From assembly GCF_050916235.1 (NCBI RefSeq), contig NZ_CP104854.1, positions 1,860,001 to 1,924,000 on the forward strand: a stretch of DNA of 64,000 bases, given 5' to 3'. The translations under genes and the position numbers were made by a program. Positions 33,466-41,700 of this stretch are shown in pieces (the stretch's first letter is position 1; every line of letters starts with the position of its first letter). The DNA comes from Maridesulfovibrio sp050916235. Its GTDB lineage: Bacteria; Desulfobacterota; Desulfovibrionia; Desulfovibrionales; Desulfovibrionaceae. Below the pieces are notes generated by a model. The model did no database searches. It was given only the letters and a program-made list of their open reading frames with translations, and was not told the DNA's origin.

Positions 33466-35181
33466 TTATGGAATCATGGACAGATTCTTCCGGGCGGCAT
33501 CATTCTGAGGGTCTATCTCAAGAGCCCGCCGCAGCCAGTCCTTTGCTGCAGAATTGTCCCCGCGCATATAATAAAGCAGCCCAATGTTGACCATTGTATT
33601 GGCATTACGGGGTTCCAGCTCAAGGGCCTTGCGGTAGTCGGCCAGAGCAAGATCAAGCCTGCCCTGCTTATGGTATCCGATTCCGCGGTTGGCATAGGCG
33701 GTGGCGTAATCAGGGGCAAGAGCAAGGGCTCTTTCATAAAGGTCCATAGCGGCCAGGACTTTCCCACGCCGGGAAAGAATGTTGGCAAGGTTGGTCATGG
33801 CCTTGTAATGGGAAGGGTCGGCCTTGATGGCTGCCCGATAATGCTCGGCCGCCTTGTTATAATCCTTTCTGCGTTCCAGCAGGTTCGCATAGTTGTAGTT
33901 CATATGGTGGTTGTTCTCGGTCACCGACAAAGCCCGCAGGTACAGTGTTTCACTGTTATGCCAGTGCCCCGCCTGTGTATATGCCGCAACAAGCAGCACG
34001 CCCACAACTACAGCCCCGGCACCAAACACAGCGCTGCCGGGCAAACGTCCTGCCTTCACCAGCCGAACGGCTCCGAATGACAGCAGCATGTACAGTCCCA
34101 TGAACGGGATATAGGCATAACGGTCGGCCATAGCCTGATCACCGACCTGAACCAGCCCGATGACCGGCACAAGTGTACCGAGATACCAGAACCAGCCCAC
34201 AGCCCCCAGAGGGAACCTGCGCAGAAAACGCAAACAGACTACACTGACCGCAACAATAAACAACAACGCAAGAACAGGCTGCCAGACGGGGATTGCATGC
34301 GGATATGGATAAAAGACAGCAAGGTTGACCGGGGCAACCAGCTCTCCGAGATAAGCCACGTATGAAACAAGCGCATTGGAAATACGCAGGGATAGCGGAA
34401 ATGAGGCAATGGACTGCATGGCCCCGCCGCCTTCCTGAGCCATAACCGTAAGTACGGAGGAAAGAACTGACAGACAAAGAAGCGGAATCTTCTCTACAAT
34501 CACCCTGCCAAGCTGCGCAACAGGGTTCTCCCTGAAATCAACACGCTTGAGAGGCCAGACATCAAGCAGAAACAGTGCTGCAGGAAGCGTGACTACCATC
34601 GGCTTGGCAAGAATTCCCAGCCCGGTAAAAAAGAAGGTCAGCCCGTAATTGGCCATGCTCCTGTTCTTTGCATACGCAAGCCAGCAATGCATGGCGGACA
34701 GCCAGAAAAAGGCGGACAGAACATCCTTGCGCTCGGCAACCCACGCCACAGACTCAACGTGCACCGGGTGCACGGCAAAGAGGGCTGCGGCAAAAAAGGA
34801 AGGCCACACCCCGCCTTCTTCAAGTCCGGCACTGGCTTTGAGCAGAAAAAAGAACAACAGCAGCACATTCAGCAGATGAAAGAACACGTTGACCAGATGC
34901 CGGGCACCGGGCGAATCCCCGAAAAGGGATGTATCAAGCATGTGGGAGACAACGGTCAGCGGGTGATAGTTTGAAAGCTGGAATGTGCTGAAGGCCCAGC
35001 CGATATTTTCGGCAGACAGACCCTGCATGACCCGTGCATTGTCGATGACGTAGCTGGTGTCGTCATAGGTGACCAGCTCGAAGCCGCCACACTGCCCGTA
35101 CACGGCAATAACCATCGCCGCCAACAGGGCCGAGCAAAGCAGCACCTTTTTAGTGTCATATACGGAAGATGTCACATTCAT
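33466..35181 (-). CDS. GT-C-like membrane protein with C-terminal TPR repeats
   Basis: The ATG at 35181 is chosen because AGGTGA lies 7 bp upstream; a GTG at 35190 is possible. The first 380 residues hold about 10 membrane helices. An aspartate pair in the first loop (VTYDDTSYVIDN) and the HPVHVESVAWVAERKDV motif are typical of GT-C/TMTC-type mannosyl or glycosyltransferases. The last 190 residues form four to five TPR units (NYNYANLLERRKDYNKAAEHYRAAI, AYANRGIGYHKQGRLDLALADYRKAL). Likely a protein or lipid glycosylation enzyme using a polyprenyl-linked sugar. The substrate is unknown. Neighbour of a GT2 glycosyltransferase. Confidence 0.82.
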   Translation of the reverse strand: MNVTSSVYDTKKVLLCSALLAAMVIAVYGQCGGFELVTYDDTSYVIDNARVMQGLSAENIGWAFSTFQLSNYHPLTVVSHMLDTSLFGDSPGARHLVNVFFHLLNVLLLFFFLLKASAGLEEGGVWPSFFAAALFAVHPVHVESVAWVAERKDVLSAFFWLSAMHCWLAYAKNRSMANYGLTFFFTGLGILAKPMVVTLPAALFLLDVWPLKRVDFRENPVAQLGRVIVEKIPLLCLSVLSSVLTVMAQEGGGAMQSIASFPLSLRISNALVSYVAYLGELVAPVNLAVFYPYPHAIPVWQPVLALLFIVAVSVVCLRFLRRFPLGAVGWFWYLGTLVPVIGLVQVGDQAMADRYAYIPFMGLYMLLSFGAVRLVKAGRLPGSAVFGAGAVVVGVLLVAAYTQAGHWHNSETLYLRALSVTENNHHMNYNYANLLERRKDYNKAAEHYRAAIKADPSHYKAMTNLANILSRRGKVLAAMDLYERALALAPDYATAYANRGIGYHKQGRLDLALADYRKALELEPRNANTMVNIGLLYYMRGDNSAAKDWLRRALEIDPQNDAARKNLSMIP

Positions 35182-35289
35182 GATTATCACCTGCTAAATA
35201 TATTTAGATACAATGTGCTCTTGCGACACTGATTTCCTCAAAAAGTGCCTCCTGATCTTGATGCGCTGCGCGCTTTTGACGATCGAATT

Positions 35290-35340
35290 TCGCCTCCGGC
35301 GGCCAAAGGGTCCGCGACCCTTTGGAATCCCTATTAGTTT
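35290..35340 (+). repeat. Dispersed intergenic element, copy R3
   Basis: CGCCTCCGGCGGC is followed by the hairpin CAAAGGGT-CCGCG-ACCCTTTG and GAATCCCTATTAGTTT, the same modular order as R6 but with a different, still fully paired stem. Confidence 0.7.
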
Positions 35341-35426
35341 CAAGCTATTGCCAACAATAAGGCCATATGAAAAATAAATTTTGCGGAACAAAGACAATTC
35401 CAGAGTTGCGATTGGACTCGAACGCA

Positions 35427-35504
35427 GCGACAGCCTGTTAAAAAAGTTTTTTGGAGAGTCCAGAGAACCTTTTTTTCAAAAAAGGTTCTCTGGCCGCCGG
35501 AGGC
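35427..35504 (-). repeat. Dispersed intergenic element, copy R4
   Basis: On the minus strand GCCTCCGGCGGC is followed by the stem CAGAGAACC / GGTTCTCTG, then GACTCTCC and AAAAAACTTTTTTAA. It is 72 of 78 bp identical to R5 (50797-50874). It ends 7 bp before the stop of the GT2 gene (minus strand), so it lies directly downstream of it. Confidence 0.8.
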
Positions 35505-35510
35505 AAAAAA

Positions 35511-36263
35511 TCAACGCCGGGTTATTCCTTTGAGGAAATCGCTTTCCTTCCAGCCCAGCCTGTGCAGCAGGGTTTCCATGGAGCAGCGCAGCACACCGAG
35601 GCCGTATCGTACTGAACGGGCAAAGCTGATTGATGAAGAATCATCCATATAACGGGTCGGGCAGGTAACTTCCCCGATGTCGTACCCGGCGTAGATGATC
35701 TGGCAGAGCATCTGGTTATCGAAAACAAAGTCGTCGCTGTTGGCGTCGACAGGAAGATTTTCCAGCAGTTCCCGTGAAAAGGCCCGGTATCCGGTGTGGT
35801 ACTCGGAAAGATGGTAGCCTACCAGGATGTTCTGGAAGATGGTCAGACAGCGGTTGGCGACAAATTTATAGAGAGGCATGCCGCCTTTCAGGGCACCGGT
35901 TCCGAGAATACGTGAACCCAGCATGCAGTCGAAAACGCCGTTGGCAATGGGTGATACCATGGCCGAAATGATCCGCGGGGTATACTGATAGTCCGGGTGG
36001 ACCATGACAACTACGTCGGCCCCCATTTCAAGGGCAGTCCTGTAGCAGGTCTTCTGGTTGCCCCCGTATCCAGTATTGCAGGCATGAACCACGGTCTTTA
36101 TCCCCAGAGTCTCCGCCTGGGCTACGGTATCATCGCGGCTGCAGTCATCCACCAGCAGAATCTCGTCCACCACATCCGGAGGAAGCTCGTCAATTGTCTT
36201 TTTAAGGGTGGACGCCGCATTGTAGGCAGGCATGACCATTACCACTTTTTTTCCGTTAACCAT
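35511..36263 (-). CDS. Family 2 glycosyltransferase
   Basis: The ATG at 36263 is preferred because AGGAG lies 5 bp upstream; ATG at 36266 and a longer upstream start exist. The 250-residue protein has the GT2 fold with VVMVMPAYNAASTLKKTIDEL, the LLVDDCSRDDT nucleotide-binding motif and the catalytic VVMVHPDYQYTP region (DxD-like). No membrane helix is obvious, so it is probably cytoplasmic and uses a nucleotide sugar. It may act on the same pathway as the adjacent GT-C/TPR protein. Repeat R4 follows its stop. Confidence 0.88.
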   Translation of the reverse strand: MVNGKKVVMVMPAYNAASTLKKTIDELPPDVVDEILLVDDCSRDDTVAQAETLGIKTVVHACNTGYGGNQKTCYRTALEMGADVVVMVHPDYQYTPRIISAMVSPIANGVFDCMLGSRILGTGALKGGMPLYKFVANRCLTIFQNILVGYHLSEYHTGYRAFSRELLENLPVDANSDDFVFDNQMLCQIIYAGYDIGEVTCPTRYMDDSSSISFARSVRYGLGVLRCSMETLLHRLGWKESDFLKGITRR

Positions 36264-36417
36264 CATCTCTCCTGAATAAGTACCGTATTTATTATGCTGG
36301 AGGCTTATCACCAAAGCACAGGTGCAATCAAGCCGGTTGCCTGCCGTAGCTCTTTCTAGTAATCAACCTTCATCAATTTAACTTAATTCATTTTTTGCAG
36401 AACAGGGGAACCAGAAT

Positions 36418-36876
36418 ATGGAAGAAGCAAAAATCAGAGAATATATTCATCAGGTAATCATGAAAAAGTTCACTGAAAATGAAGAGGCCCGGCAGGACGC
36501 CTTAGGTGAATTCATTGCCATGACAATGCCCAACATAGATGAAGGTGCAGTCAGGAACATCAAATCCATGATTCCGTCTATTGCTGAGCTTTATGACAAG
36601 TGGATAGGTATGTTCATCGATAGACTGCTGGAAACCGTACCCCGCAACCAGATCGAAGAGCTGTGCAGCGGTACAACCGAAAATAATTCCTCACTGGTAC
36701 TTATCTACATCATGTTCATGGAATCAGAGCGCATGGAAAAGCAGGTTGCAGAAGACATTGCGGCCTACGCCCCCACCCAGAACGATGAGGCGGGAAACAT
36801 CGCCAGCGAATACATCCGTACCAAGCTGACTCTCATTGCCGAGCAGCAGAAGGCCAAGGACGCAATTATACAGTAG
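36418..36876 (+). CDS. Uncharacterised helical protein upstream of a DDAH-like gene
   Basis: The 152-residue protein is acidic and mostly helical (EEAKIREYIHQVIMKKF, SMIPSIAELYDKWIGMFIDRLLETV). No signal peptide, metal motif or known family is visible. GGGGAACC lies before the ATG. The next gene starts 20 bp later, so the two are very likely cotranscribed. Its function may relate to the amidinohydrolase, but this is only inferred from position. Confidence 0.75.
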   Translation: MEEAKIREYIHQVIMKKFTENEEARQDALGEFIAMTMPNIDEGAVRNIKSMIPSIAELYDKWIGMFIDRLLETVPRNQIEELCSGTTENNSSLVLIYIMFMESERMEKQVAEDIAAYAPTQNDEAGNIASEYIRTKLTLIAEQQKAKDAIIQ

Positions 36877-36896
36877 GATTTCAGGAGATACACAGG

Positions 36897-37673
36897 ATGT
36901 TCCGCAACGCCATTGTCAGAACCCCCTCCCGCAACATGGGGCAGGGCATAACCGAAGCCGGCCTGGGTTGTCCGGACATGGACCTGACCCTTGCCCAGCA
37001 TAAAACATACATAGAACACTTCGAACAGGCCGGGATCAGCGTTACCGTACTTGAGCCTGTTGAGGAGTACCCTGACTCGGTCTTTGTAGAAGACACCGCA
37101 GTGATGATCCCCTTTGAGGGTGGAACCGCAGCCTTCCTGACCTGCCCCGGAGCAGAACCGAGACGCGGTGAAATCGAGATCATCAGCACCGCCATCAGTT
37201 CACAGGTTGATGAAATCATACGCATGGAAGGGGATGGACTCATGGAGGGCGGCGACGTCCTGCTCATGGGCAAGACTTTTTATGTGGGCATAGATACCCG
37301 TACCAACCGGTCCGGATATGAACAGTTCTCCAAAGCTGTAACGAGATTCGGGTTCAAGGCCGTCCCCGTACCTTTTAAATTCGGCATGCCCCATCTCAAG
37401 ACCGAACTGTCGGCTCTTGATGAAGATACCCTGATCATGAGCGGCCGTTTCGCGGCCCGTGAAGAGTTTGCACAGTTCAGGAAGCTTACCGTGCCGGACG
37501 GCGAAGAGTATTCCGCCAACTGTCTTTATCTCGGTCCAAAGCTGCTGGCCCCTGCGGGGTTCCCCGCCACAGCCGAGCTGCTCGACAAAAACGGCTTCAA
37601 GCCCGACTACATCGACATGTCCGAATTCCGCAAAATGGACGGCGGCCTGACCTGCCTGTCATTGCGCTGGTAG
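36897..37673 (+). CDS. Dimethylargininase (DDAH)-type amidinohydrolase
   Basis: The 258-residue protein belongs to the guanidine-modifying superfamily. The catalytic cysteine C253 in GGLTCLSLRW, the histidine H166 in FGMPHLKTEL, and the acidic guanidino-binding residues D60/E65/D66 in EYPDSVFVEDT match dimethylarginine dimethylaminohydrolase. DDAH turns methylated arginines into citrulline. Related enzymes act on arginine. It is in an operon with an unknown helical protein, which is unusual for this family. AGGAGA precedes the ATG. Confidence 0.85.
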   Translation: MFRNAIVRTPSRNMGQGITEAGLGCPDMDLTLAQHKTYIEHFEQAGISVTVLEPVEEYPDSVFVEDTAVMIPFEGGTAAFLTCPGAEPRRGEIEIISTAISSQVDEIIRMEGDGLMEGGDVLLMGKTFYVGIDTRTNRSGYEQFSKAVTRFGFKAVPVPFKFGMPHLKTELSALDEDTLIMSGRFAAREEFAQFRKLTVPDGEEYSANCLYLGPKLLAPAGFPATAELLDKNGFKPDYIDMSEFRKMDGGLTCLSLRW

Positions 37674-37710
37674 TTTCTGCTCCCCATAAGAAGATTTCAT
37701 TGCAAGACAA

Positions 37711-37746
37711 ACAGGCCGCAGCACCCTTAACGGTACTGCGGCCTGT
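37711..37746 (+). terminator. Weak hairpin after the DDAH-like gene
   Basis: ACAGGCCGCAG at 37711-37721 pairs with CTGCGGCCTGT at 37736-37746. The T-run is poor, so a Rho-dependent or weak stop is possible. Confidence 0.45.
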
Positions 37747-37975
37747 ATCAGTCAGTATACTCCGCTCCGTCAGGCTGATCAGCCTCTTTACCGGCGCCTC
37801 TGAGCGTACAAATCGGTTGACCTGCATAGCTAAAAAGTTCATCCAATAATTCTGCCTATGCTGTTCATGCAGGGCTCGCCGGATCTCTCTCTGCCTGCAG
37901 GCGATGAACGCATTCCCGCTTGTTCCAGTCGCATTTAATGCCCACCAGTCCGTTTCCATCGGAGGAATACCAATC

Positions 37976-38464
37976 ATGTCCAGGACCGACACATCACTCG
38001 CATATAAAATCGAGCAAGCAGCCGCAGCAGATCTCAAGCAGATACTCGCACTGCAGAAGACAGCCTACTTAAGCGAAGCTGAAATCTATAACGACTTCAA
38101 CATCCCGCCACTTCTGCAATCTGACGATGAGATTGAAAAAGAATTTTCAAGCCACCTATTCTTGAAAATTGAACTTGAAGGAGAAATAATCGGTTCGGTC
38201 CGGGCCTGTGAAAAGGATGGGGTCTGTCATGTAGGGAAGCTCATTGTAAGCCCGGAACATCAGAACAAAGGGCTGGGTTCCGCACTGCTCAGGGGAATAG
38301 AAGCACACTACCCCTCGGTCAGAGCCTATGAACTTTTCACCGGCAGCAGAAGTCTGAAAAACCTGCACATCTATGCCAAGCACGGATACATGATTCGGGA
38401 CAGCAGGAAAGTCTCGCCTTCCCTGACCATATCATTTCTGCGCAAAGAGAACCTGAACCGGTAA
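37976..38464 (+). CDS. GNAT family N-acetyltransferase
   Basis: The ATG at 37976 is used because GGAGG lies 10 bp upstream and an earlier in-frame ATG at 37904 lacks a site. The 162-residue protein has the GNAT acetyl-CoA core: GKLIVSPEHQNKGLGSALLRGIE (motif A with Q/RxxGxG/A-like QNKGLG). The N-terminal and C-terminal parts (LFTGSRSLKNLHIYAKHGYMIRDSRK) match motif B. Substrate unknown. It follows the DDAH gene by 300 bp on the same strand. Confidence 0.85.
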   Translation: MSRTDTSLAYKIEQAAAADLKQILALQKTAYLSEAEIYNDFNIPPLLQSDDEIEKEFSSHLFLKIELEGEIIGSVRACEKDGVCHVGKLIVSPEHQNKGLGSALLRGIEAHYPSVRAYELFTGSRSLKNLHIYAKHGYMIRDSRKVSPSLTISFLRKENLNR

Positions 38465-38594
38465 AACACGGGGAACATGAAGGCTTAGCAGCCGGAACAG
38501 AAAAAGGCGGCAGTAAAAACGTATACTGCCGCCTACTATTAGCACAAAAGAAAAGCGCCCTCACGATCCGGTCATGAAGGCGATTTGTGGCAAG

Positions 38595-38670
38595 TGGTGC
38601 CGAGGGAGAGAATTGAACTCCCGACACGGGGATTTTCAGTCCCCTGCTCTACCGACTGAGCTACCTCGGC
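38595..38670 (-). tRNA. tRNA-Phe (GAA)
   Basis: The cloverleaf is complete. Acceptor GCCGAGG pairs with CCTCGGC, D-arm GCTC/GAGC, anticodon stem GGGGA/TCCCC with loop CTGAAAA (anticodon GAA), and T-arm GGGAG/CTCTC. The genomic CCA end is encoded. No promoter is obvious. Confidence 0.96.
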
Positions 38671-38729
38671 GCCGCTGAGGAGAGATATTTATCGAAACCG
38701 GTCCTCATTTGCAAGCACTTTTTTAATAT

Positions 38730-40505
38730 TTACTCATTTTTTTTAAGGCCGAACTTCTGAAGGTGTTCATCCGCTACCAAGCCGCGGATTCTGCGGGCAT
38801 ACTCGGCTTTGAGCTCTTCCAGATAAACGGGATCGGTCTGACCTTTCCAAGTGGTCACTTCATGGTAACGCTTAGGAATGGCAACTGATTCAGGATCGTA
38901 ACCGGTATCAAAGCGCACCTTCCAGCGCATTGCCCGGATTCGCTCTCCGATGGAGTCGATGTTATCAGCTATTTCAGTATAACTGACCGATCTCAGACAC
39001 TCACCCAGCTGCTCATCACTGTAGACTCCCCGTCCAAATAGACAGGAAACCATGGAAGTGAGAAAAGCCCTGCCGGACTCATCCTTGATCAGAAAGTCAC
39101 AGACACCATGCACATCCTTCTTGTCGTGCTTCTGGTCCCATGAATAGCCGCCGGAATCGAGATGCGAATGCCGGAAGCCGAGTCCTTCGGCAACGTAGAA
39201 AGTTTCCCCGGTAGCATACCCGGCCATCTCCTGCCCCAGAACACAGGCAAAGTCCTCTCCGCCGTATCTGGCAGCAGCCACAAGACTGCCCTTACCCAAT
39301 GCCCGGTAGAACTCATTTTCAGCCTCCCCAAGATAGAAGACCGCTTTTTTGTAATTTTCGGCATTACCGAAAGCCAGCGGTACAATTGTTTCGGCTTCGG
39401 TGATCAATCCCTTTTCAAAGGCTTCCGTTGCCCAGCCCAGCGCAACGCCGCCGGACATCACGTCCAGACCGGCTTTTTCCACCTCATCCATGATTCCAAG
39501 CACCTGAAAGGCATCGGTAACGCCAAGCATGGAACCGGTAGCGAAAATAGGCTCGTAATCGTAGGCCACCTGCCGGTAGAGGTACTGGTTCTGGACCATG
39601 AATTTTTCGCGCACAAAGCCTACATGTATACACCCGACCGGACAGCCCGCACAGGCGGCGTTACGCAGCAGGGTATCGTCGGCGAACTTCTCGCCGGTGA
39701 TGCCTGTTATCGCTTCGTCTCTGGTAGCCTGCAGGTTTCGCCACGGCAGGGACTTAAGTTCGTTCAGGGCTCCGAGGTTCGCTGCGGTACCGAGGTTGTG
39801 GTACTTGCTCATCATGTCAGTAGCAGTCATCTTGTCATAAACCTGCTTGTAAACCTTGGGGTAATCCGGATTATCGGACAGCGCGAAAGATCCGTCACCC
39901 TGAATGACTATCCCCTTGAGGTTCTTGGCTCCCATGACTGCACCGGAACCGAGCCTGCCGAAATGGCGGTAAGTATCGGCATTGATGCAGGCCATGGCTG
40001 AAAGATTCTCCCCTGCCGGACCGATGCGCAGTATGGAACGGTGGCCGGAACCGGGGAACATGCGGCGCAGGATCTTGCCGGTCTCAAAGACATCCTTCCC
40101 GGCGAGGAACTGCACGTCCTTGAGCTCCAGATGCTTCATCCCGATGGACAGGCAGGTCAGCCGCTTTGCCCGCCCCCTGATCACAACTGCGTCATAATCA
40201 GCAAAACGTATGGCCAGCGCGGAACGTCCCCCGGCATGACTTTCAGCAAACTGGTCGTGGTAGGGGGATTTGAAGGAACATACCGTCTTGCTCATGAGCG
40301 GGAACAAACCGGTCAGTGCTCCGATGGAAAAAATCAACGGCTGGTCCGGGTCGTCCCACGGGCGGTCCGCAAAGCCGTACTGATCGAACAGGAGTGCTCC
40401 AAGCCCGCTTCCTCCTCCAAATTCATTACGCCCGTCGACCTTGACCACATTTCCCTTGCCGGTAGACAGGTCCACCAGAAGGACCCTGAAATAATCACGT
40501 ATCAT
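38730..40505 (-). CDS. aor: Tungsten/molybdenum aldehyde:ferredoxin oxidoreductase
   Basis: This 591-residue AOR family enzyme oxidises aldehydes to acids using a bis-pterin tungsten (or molybdenum) centre and a 4Fe-4S cluster. Family features: FGGGSGLGALLFDQYG near the N-terminus, SAMACINADTYRHFGRLGSGAVMGAKNLKGI near residue 180, the cluster motif CAGCPVGC near 290, and VSCLFGRGVYSDEQL near the end (fourth cluster ligand). It overlaps the upstream polyferredoxin by ATGA (stop 40502-40504). The ferredoxin is the likely electron acceptor or relay. Confidence 0.93.
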   Translation of the reverse strand: MIRDYFRVLLVDLSTGKGNVVKVDGRNEFGGGSGLGALLFDQYGFADRPWDDPDQPLIFSIGALTGLFPLMSKTVCSFKSPYHDQFAESHAGGRSALAIRFADYDAVVIRGRAKRLTCLSIGMKHLELKDVQFLAGKDVFETGKILRRMFPGSGHRSILRIGPAGENLSAMACINADTYRHFGRLGSGAVMGAKNLKGIVIQGDGSFALSDNPDYPKVYKQVYDKMTATDMMSKYHNLGTAANLGALNELKSLPWRNLQATRDEAITGITGEKFADDTLLRNAACAGCPVGCIHVGFVREKFMVQNQYLYRQVAYDYEPIFATGSMLGVTDAFQVLGIMDEVEKAGLDVMSGGVALGWATEAFEKGLITEAETIVPLAFGNAENYKKAVFYLGEAENEFYRALGKGSLVAAARYGGEDFACVLGQEMAGYATGETFYVAEGLGFRHSHLDSGGYSWDQKHDKKDVHGVCDFLIKDESGRAFLTSMVSCLFGRGVYSDEQLGECLRSVSYTEIADNIDSIGERIRAMRWKVRFDTGYDPESVAIPKRYHEVTTWKGQTDPVYLEELKAEYARRIRGLVADEHLQKFGLKKNE

Positions 40506-40933
40506 TTGGAGTCCTCCTTGGTACCGGAATCAACGGATTCGACCATCTCCAGACATTCGTGCGGGCAGAAGGCCACGCAGCGTCCGCAGTGGATGCAGAC
40601 ATAGGGACGGTCCTTCAGGTCAAGATAAATGGCTTCAACAGGACAGGCCGCAGCGCATTTTCCGCACCGGATGCAGTCATCCTTCCTGTACAGGACTCCG
40701 CCGCCTTTCTTCCTCGGCATCATGGCCCCGGTAGGACAGGCCTCCGCACATGGAGCAGGAGAACAGGCAAGGCAGACTTTAGCAACAAAGCCCGTCGAAA
40801 GTCCCCCTGAAGAGGCAATCCTTATACCGGCCGTGTTCCAGGAAAGAAGCTTATGCACCAGCCGGGCGCAGGCGAAAGAACATGAATGGCACCCTATGCA
40901 GCGCTCCATGCGGGAAGCGGTCAAGGTTTTCAT
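40502..40933 (-). CDS. Polyferredoxin subunit associated with AOR
   Basis: The ATG at 40933 is used because GGAG lies 6 bp upstream; the longer TTG start at 40945 is rejected. The 143-residue protein carries four 4Fe-4S-type cysteine groups: CIGCHSCSFAC, CLACSPAPCAEACP, CIRCGKCAAACP and CIHCGRCVAFCP. This four-cluster layout is typical of electron-transfer subunits cotranscribed with AOR. The ATGA overlap with aor suggests coupled translation. Electrons from the aldehyde would pass through it to a ferredoxin pool or membrane complex. Confidence 0.9.
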   Translation of the reverse strand: MKTLTASRMERCIGCHSCSFACARLVHKLLSWNTAGIRIASSGGLSTGFVAKVCLACSPAPCAEACPTGAMMPRKKGGGVLYRKDDCIRCGKCAAACPVEAIYLDLKDRPYVCIHCGRCVAFCPHECLEMVESVDSGTKEDSK

Positions 40934-41061
40934 ATGTGACTCCAATCGGTTATTGATACAGCATGAACAATCCCGGCGCCGGAGATCTGAGCAGGAAAAA
41001 GGCTGCCCCCCTCTCCTGCATGGCTGCCGGGCAGCCGGGACTTATTTTTCAAAATTAACAC

Positions 41062-41115
41062 ATCGGTACCGATTGCAAAATAAAAATCGTAAAAAATAAT
41101 ACCGTAATTTTGCAA
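41062..41115. promoter_or_regulatory. Operator-like inverted repeats upstream of the AOR operon
   Basis: A 12-bp perfect palindrome ATCGGTACCGAT (41062-41073) overlaps the left arm of a larger inverted repeat, TTGCAAAAT (41073-41081) with ATTTTGCAA (41107-41115), separated by 25 bp. It lies about 130 bp upstream of the AOR polyferredoxin start. A regulator would bind here, but none is identified. Confidence 0.45.
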
Positions 41116-41183
41116 CCATGTGGATCTTATCAGCAACAAACCAACTTGAATATATTATCTTCGCTGAATTTTATTCTTTCAAA

Positions 41184-41212
41184 TTGAGCATAATTAGACT
41201 GAGTCCTATACG
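41184..41212 (+). promoter_or_regulatory. Possible sigma-70-type promoter of the small cysteine-rich gene
   Basis: TTGAGC (41184-41189), a 17-bp spacer, and TATACG (41207-41212) match a vegetative -35/-10 pair. It lies about 115 bp before the ATG at 41330. Confidence 0.45.
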
Positions 41213-41329
41213 GGAACAATCAGATGGGACTTGACGGGTGGCTCTTAACCCCTATCATCTTATTATCAAGACAAAACAAACGACCCGAAAGGCCGTATAT
41301 CCTCATTTTTAAGATGAGAGGAGGCGGTT

Positions 41330-41599
41330 ATGAATATCAGCAGTTCACAGCTTAGGAACAGGATTCTGGCCCTTTACCCTGAAATCGAACGCTACAGCCT
41401 CGGACTGACTACCGAGTTCAGCGTTGAAAAGGACGCCTGGATCATAACACTGAACAAGGACGGGGAAACCCTGTTTACCCACATTGACAGCACAGATGCG
41501 GAAAGGTGCCTTGAAGGCAGGGAGTGCATGCATCTTGGAAATCAGATGATGAACTTCATGGACGCATACTGCACAGGTTCACATGTCTGCACAGTATAA
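41330..41599 (+). CDS. Small protein with two CX5C motifs
   Basis: The 89-residue protein has four cysteines at C60, C66, C81 and C87, arranged as two CX5C groups (RCLEGREC and YCTGSHVC). The N-terminal 50 residues look like a small alpha/beta fold. No signal peptide is visible. A strong GAGGAGG site precedes the ATG. The four cysteines could bind zinc or an iron-sulfur cluster, or form disulfides. I know no family. A terminator follows at 41614-41641. Confidence 0.8.
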   Translation: MNISSSQLRNRILALYPEIERYSLGLTTEFSVEKDAWIITLNKDGETLFTHIDSTDAERCLEGRECMHLGNQMMNFMDAYCTGSHVCTV

Positions 41600-41604
41600 G
41601 AGGC

Positions 41605-41641
41605 CCAAAAAAGCAGCCCCTGAAACAAATTTCAGGGGCTG
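41605..41641. terminator. Bidirectional terminator between the small cysteine gene and fabD
   Basis: CAGCCCCTGAAA pairs with TTTCAGGGGCTG (12 bp, loop CAAA). On the minus strand it ends with CTTTTTTG, suited to fabD. On the plus strand T-rich TATCATATTTTC follows. Confidence 0.85.
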
Positions 41642-41700
41642 TATCATATTTTCTTCATGACCGGCATATCCATGAAACAACCGGCGTGTAGAGATGTTTT

